A stretch of 64,000 bases of DNA from Chitinophagaceae bacterium (GTDB lineage: Bacteria; Bacteroidota; Bacteroidia; Chitinophagales; Chitinophagaceae). The stretch lies in NCBI GenBank assembly GCA_014879565.1, contig JACSRW010000025.1:124001-188000 (forward strand). The letters run 5' to 3'. Shown piece by piece: positions 62,313 to 64,000 of the stretch. How positions within the stretch are numbered: position 1 is the stretch's first letter; the number at the start of each line of letters is the position of its first letter. Below the pieces are notes generated by a model. It searched no databases, was not told where the DNA came from, and saw only the letters and a program-made list of their open reading frames with translations. Position numbers and translations under genes: made by a program.

Positions 62313-62360
62313 AAAAAGTAAAAAGAATCGGCGTTTTGCGGTCTTCCATTTTTACTTTTT
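62313..62360. repeat. 12-bp inverted repeat in the rpoB-rpoC spacer
   Basis: AAAAAGTAAAAA and its exact complement flank a 24-base GC-richer loop in the gap of the polymerase operon. The stem is A/T only. On the transcript it reads as a weak AU hairpin; a role in processing is possible but unproven. Confidence 0.5.
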
Positions 62361-62374
62361 CAATTTTTGCTTTC

Positions 62375-64000
62375 TTATTCAAATTTGAGGTCAAGACCCA
62401 GGCCTCTCAGTTCATGCACGAGTACATTGAAGGACTCAGGCACTCCGGCTCTCGGCACATTCTCCCCTTTCACAATGGACTCATAGGTCTTGGCACGGCC
62501 AATAATATCATCCGACTTAATGGTCAGCAGTTCCTGGAGAATATTGGAGGCTCCGTAGGCTTCAAGTGCCCACACTTCCATTTCCCCGAAACGCTGGCCC
62601 CCGAACTGGGCTTTACCACCCAGCGGCTGCTGGGTAATAAGGCTGTACGGTCCGATGGAACGGGCGTGCATTTTATCATCAACCATGTGGTGCAGTTTAA
62701 TAACATAAATCACACCCACAGTGGCCTTCTGATGGAAACGCTCACCGGTTTCCCCGTCGTACAGGTAGGTATGCCCGTACATCGGAATATTGGCCTGCTT
62801 ACAGTAATCAGCGATTTCATCCACGGAAGCTCCGTCAAAAATCGGTGTGGAGAATTTCAGTCCAAGGCGCTCACCGGCCCAGCCAAGGATGGTTTCATAA
62901 ATCTGACCCAGGTTCATACGGCTCGGTACCCCCAGCGGGTTCAGTACCACATCCACCGGCGTACCATCCTCGAGGAACGGCATATCTTCCTGGCGAACGA
63001 TTTTGGCCACAATACCCTTGTTACCGTGACGGCCGGCCATCTTATCTCCCACTTTCAGTTTCCGCTTCACAGCCAGGTAAACCTTGGCCAGTTTCAGCAC
63101 ACCGGCAGGCAGTTCGTCCCCGATGCTGATATTGAATTTCTCGCGCTTATAACGGCCGAGTTCTTCGTTGAACTTGATATTATAGTTGTGCAGCAACGTG
63201 TTGATCTGGTCATCCACCTTTGCATCACCGGTCCATCCCAGCGGATTGATATTCGCATAGTCAAGGCCACGCAGGTTCTTTTCCGTGAACTTGGCTCCTT
63301 TGCCGATCTGTACTTCACCGAAATTATTGCTTACACCGGCGGAAACATGATTGCTCAGCAGGGTAGTCAGTTTTTCGAGTAATACCTCCAGCAGATCAGA
63401 TTCATTCTTCTCGTGAATCTTTTCCAGTTTCTCAATGGCGGCTTTCTCCCGCACTTTCGCGTTCTTATCTTTTTTCGCACGCTGGAACAGCTTTTTGCCA
63501 ATAACCACCCCTTCTACCCCGTTGGGAGCCTTCAGGGAAGCATCTTTGGCATCACCGGCTTTATCCCCGAAGATGGCCCGGAGCAGTTTTTCCTCCGGAG
63601 TGGGATCACTTTCCCCTTTGGGGGTGATCTTACCGATGAGGATATCGCCTTCCTTCACCTGGGCACCAATCCGGATAATACCGTTTTCGTCCAGGTCTTT
63701 AGTGGCTTCTTCCGATACGTTGGGAATATCCGGGGTCAGTTCTTCTTCGCCCAGTTTGGTATCACGCACTTCCAGTTCGTATTCGGAAATGTGAACGGAA
63801 GTGAAGAGGTCTTCTTTCACTACCCTTTCACTGATCACGATGGCATCCTCAAAGTTGTAACCTTTCCAGGGCATGAATGCCACTTTCAGGTTTTTACCTA
63901 ATGCCAGTTCCCCGTCTTTGGTGGCATAACCCGCGGTAAGGAAGTCGCCGCGTTTTACCTTTTGTCCCTTTTTAACAGCAGGGCAAAGATTGATACAGGT
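62375..64000 (-). CDS. rpoB: DNA-directed RNA polymerase subunit beta (C-terminal part, cut by window edge)
   Basis: The frame is open from 62375 to the right edge at 64000 with no stop, so the N-terminal part is outside the window. It carries the [20 protein letters not shown] segment, [18 protein letters not shown], the [11 protein letters not shown] motif, and ends in [11 protein letters not shown], the standard C-terminus. It is the catalytic beta subunit and is followed by rpoC. Confidence 0.97.
   Translation of the reverse strand, partial: TCINLCPAVKKGQKVKRGDFLTAGYATKDGELALGKNLKVAFMPWKGYNFEDAIVISERVVKEDLFTSVHISEYELEVRDTKLGEEELTPDIPNVSEEATKDLDENGIIRIGAQVKEGDILIGKITPKGESDPTPEEKLLRAIFGDKAGDAKDASLKAPNGVEGVVIGKKLFQRAKKDKNAKVREKAAIEKLEKIHEKNESDLLEVLLEKLTTLLSNHVSAGVSNNFGEVQIGKGAKFTEKNLRGLDYANINPLGWTGDAKVDDQINTLLHNYNIKFNEELGRYKREKFNISIGDELPAGVLKLAKVYLAVKRKLKVGDKMAGRHGNKGIVAKIVRQEDMPFLEDGTPVDVVLNPLGVPSRMNLGQIYETILGWAGERLGLKFSTPIFDGASVDEIADYCKQANIPMYGHTYLYDGETGERFHQKATVGVIYVIKLHHMVDDKMHARSIGPYSLITQQPLGGKAQFGGQRFGEMEVWALEAYGASNILQELLTIKSDDIIGRAKTYESIVKGENVPRAGVPESFNVLVHELRGLGLDLKFE

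Noticed and set aside
62336-63382. 348-codon open frame opposite rpoB
   Set aside because: Antisense to a highly conserved gene; no signal, no domain.

Overview
The window is about 64 kb of chromosomal DNA from a Bacteroidota bacterium, most likely a member of the Chitinophagaceae or a close relative. The clues are type IX secretion (T9SS) C-terminal sorting domains on three exoproteins, a SusC-type plug motif, DUF2911 and choice-of-anchor L proteins, promoters of the TAnnTTTG type, several TTG/GTG starts, and housekeeping proteins of Bacteroidota type (a separate accA, an EF-P with Arg32, an L,D-transpeptidase of the YkuD_2 type). No rRNA, CRISPR array, prophage, transposase or plasmid gene is visible. 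There is one tRNA (Asp).

Layout. 1-8.7 kb: 5' end of manA, a YraN nuclease-like gene, a Cys-cluster protein, a lipoprotein, xerD, a T9SS cargo protein, then a VWA protein divergent from an ECF sigma factor with its putative membrane anti-sigma/TonB-like partner, and a DUF2911 protein. 8.7-18.5 kb: catabolic and cell-surface enzymes. These include a tightly coupled four-gene unit (PIG-L deacetylase, two tiny membrane proteins, Na+/solute symporter), an M14 carboxypeptidase, gamma-glutamyltransferase and an outer-membrane barrel. 18.5-25.9 kb: accC, accB, efp, a large T9SS type B adhesin-like protein, a thioredoxin-fold protein and mdh. 25.9-34.3 kb: the most distinctive block, with three secreted proteins in one likely operon, the last related to cholesterol-dependent cytolysins, downstream of a NarL-type response regulator and a propeller-type sensor kinase. 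34.3-57.9 kb: mixed housekeeping (rRNA methyltransferase, DnaQ/GIY-YIG fusion, FKBP, K+ channel, cmk, clpC, STAS, rnz, dapA, accA, tRNA-Asp, L,D-transpeptidase, a sugar dehydrogenase/glycosylphosphotransferase pair, M1 peptidase, FemAB-like transferase, ispD, heptose kinase, OmpH). 57.9-64 kb: rpoC and the 3' part of rpoB, both on the minus strand.

How the parts fit. accA, accB and accC supply three of the four subunits of acetyl-CoA carboxylase (accD is not in the window). The heptose kinase and the undecaprenyl-phosphate-type glycosylphosphotransferase point to LPS/exopolysaccharide synthesis. The strongest candidate for an undescribed system is 25.9-34.3 kb. A 19-bp motif (CTRTACCCYKATCRKGKGA, written in one orientation) recurs in the three control regions of the kinase, the regulator and the secreted operon, which suggests one regulon controlling a CDC-like pore-forming protein and two companion exoproteins.

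All calls come from reading the sequence and from remembered family features. No database search was run. Start codons were adjusted where the longest frame ran into a promoter, a repeat or a terminator.
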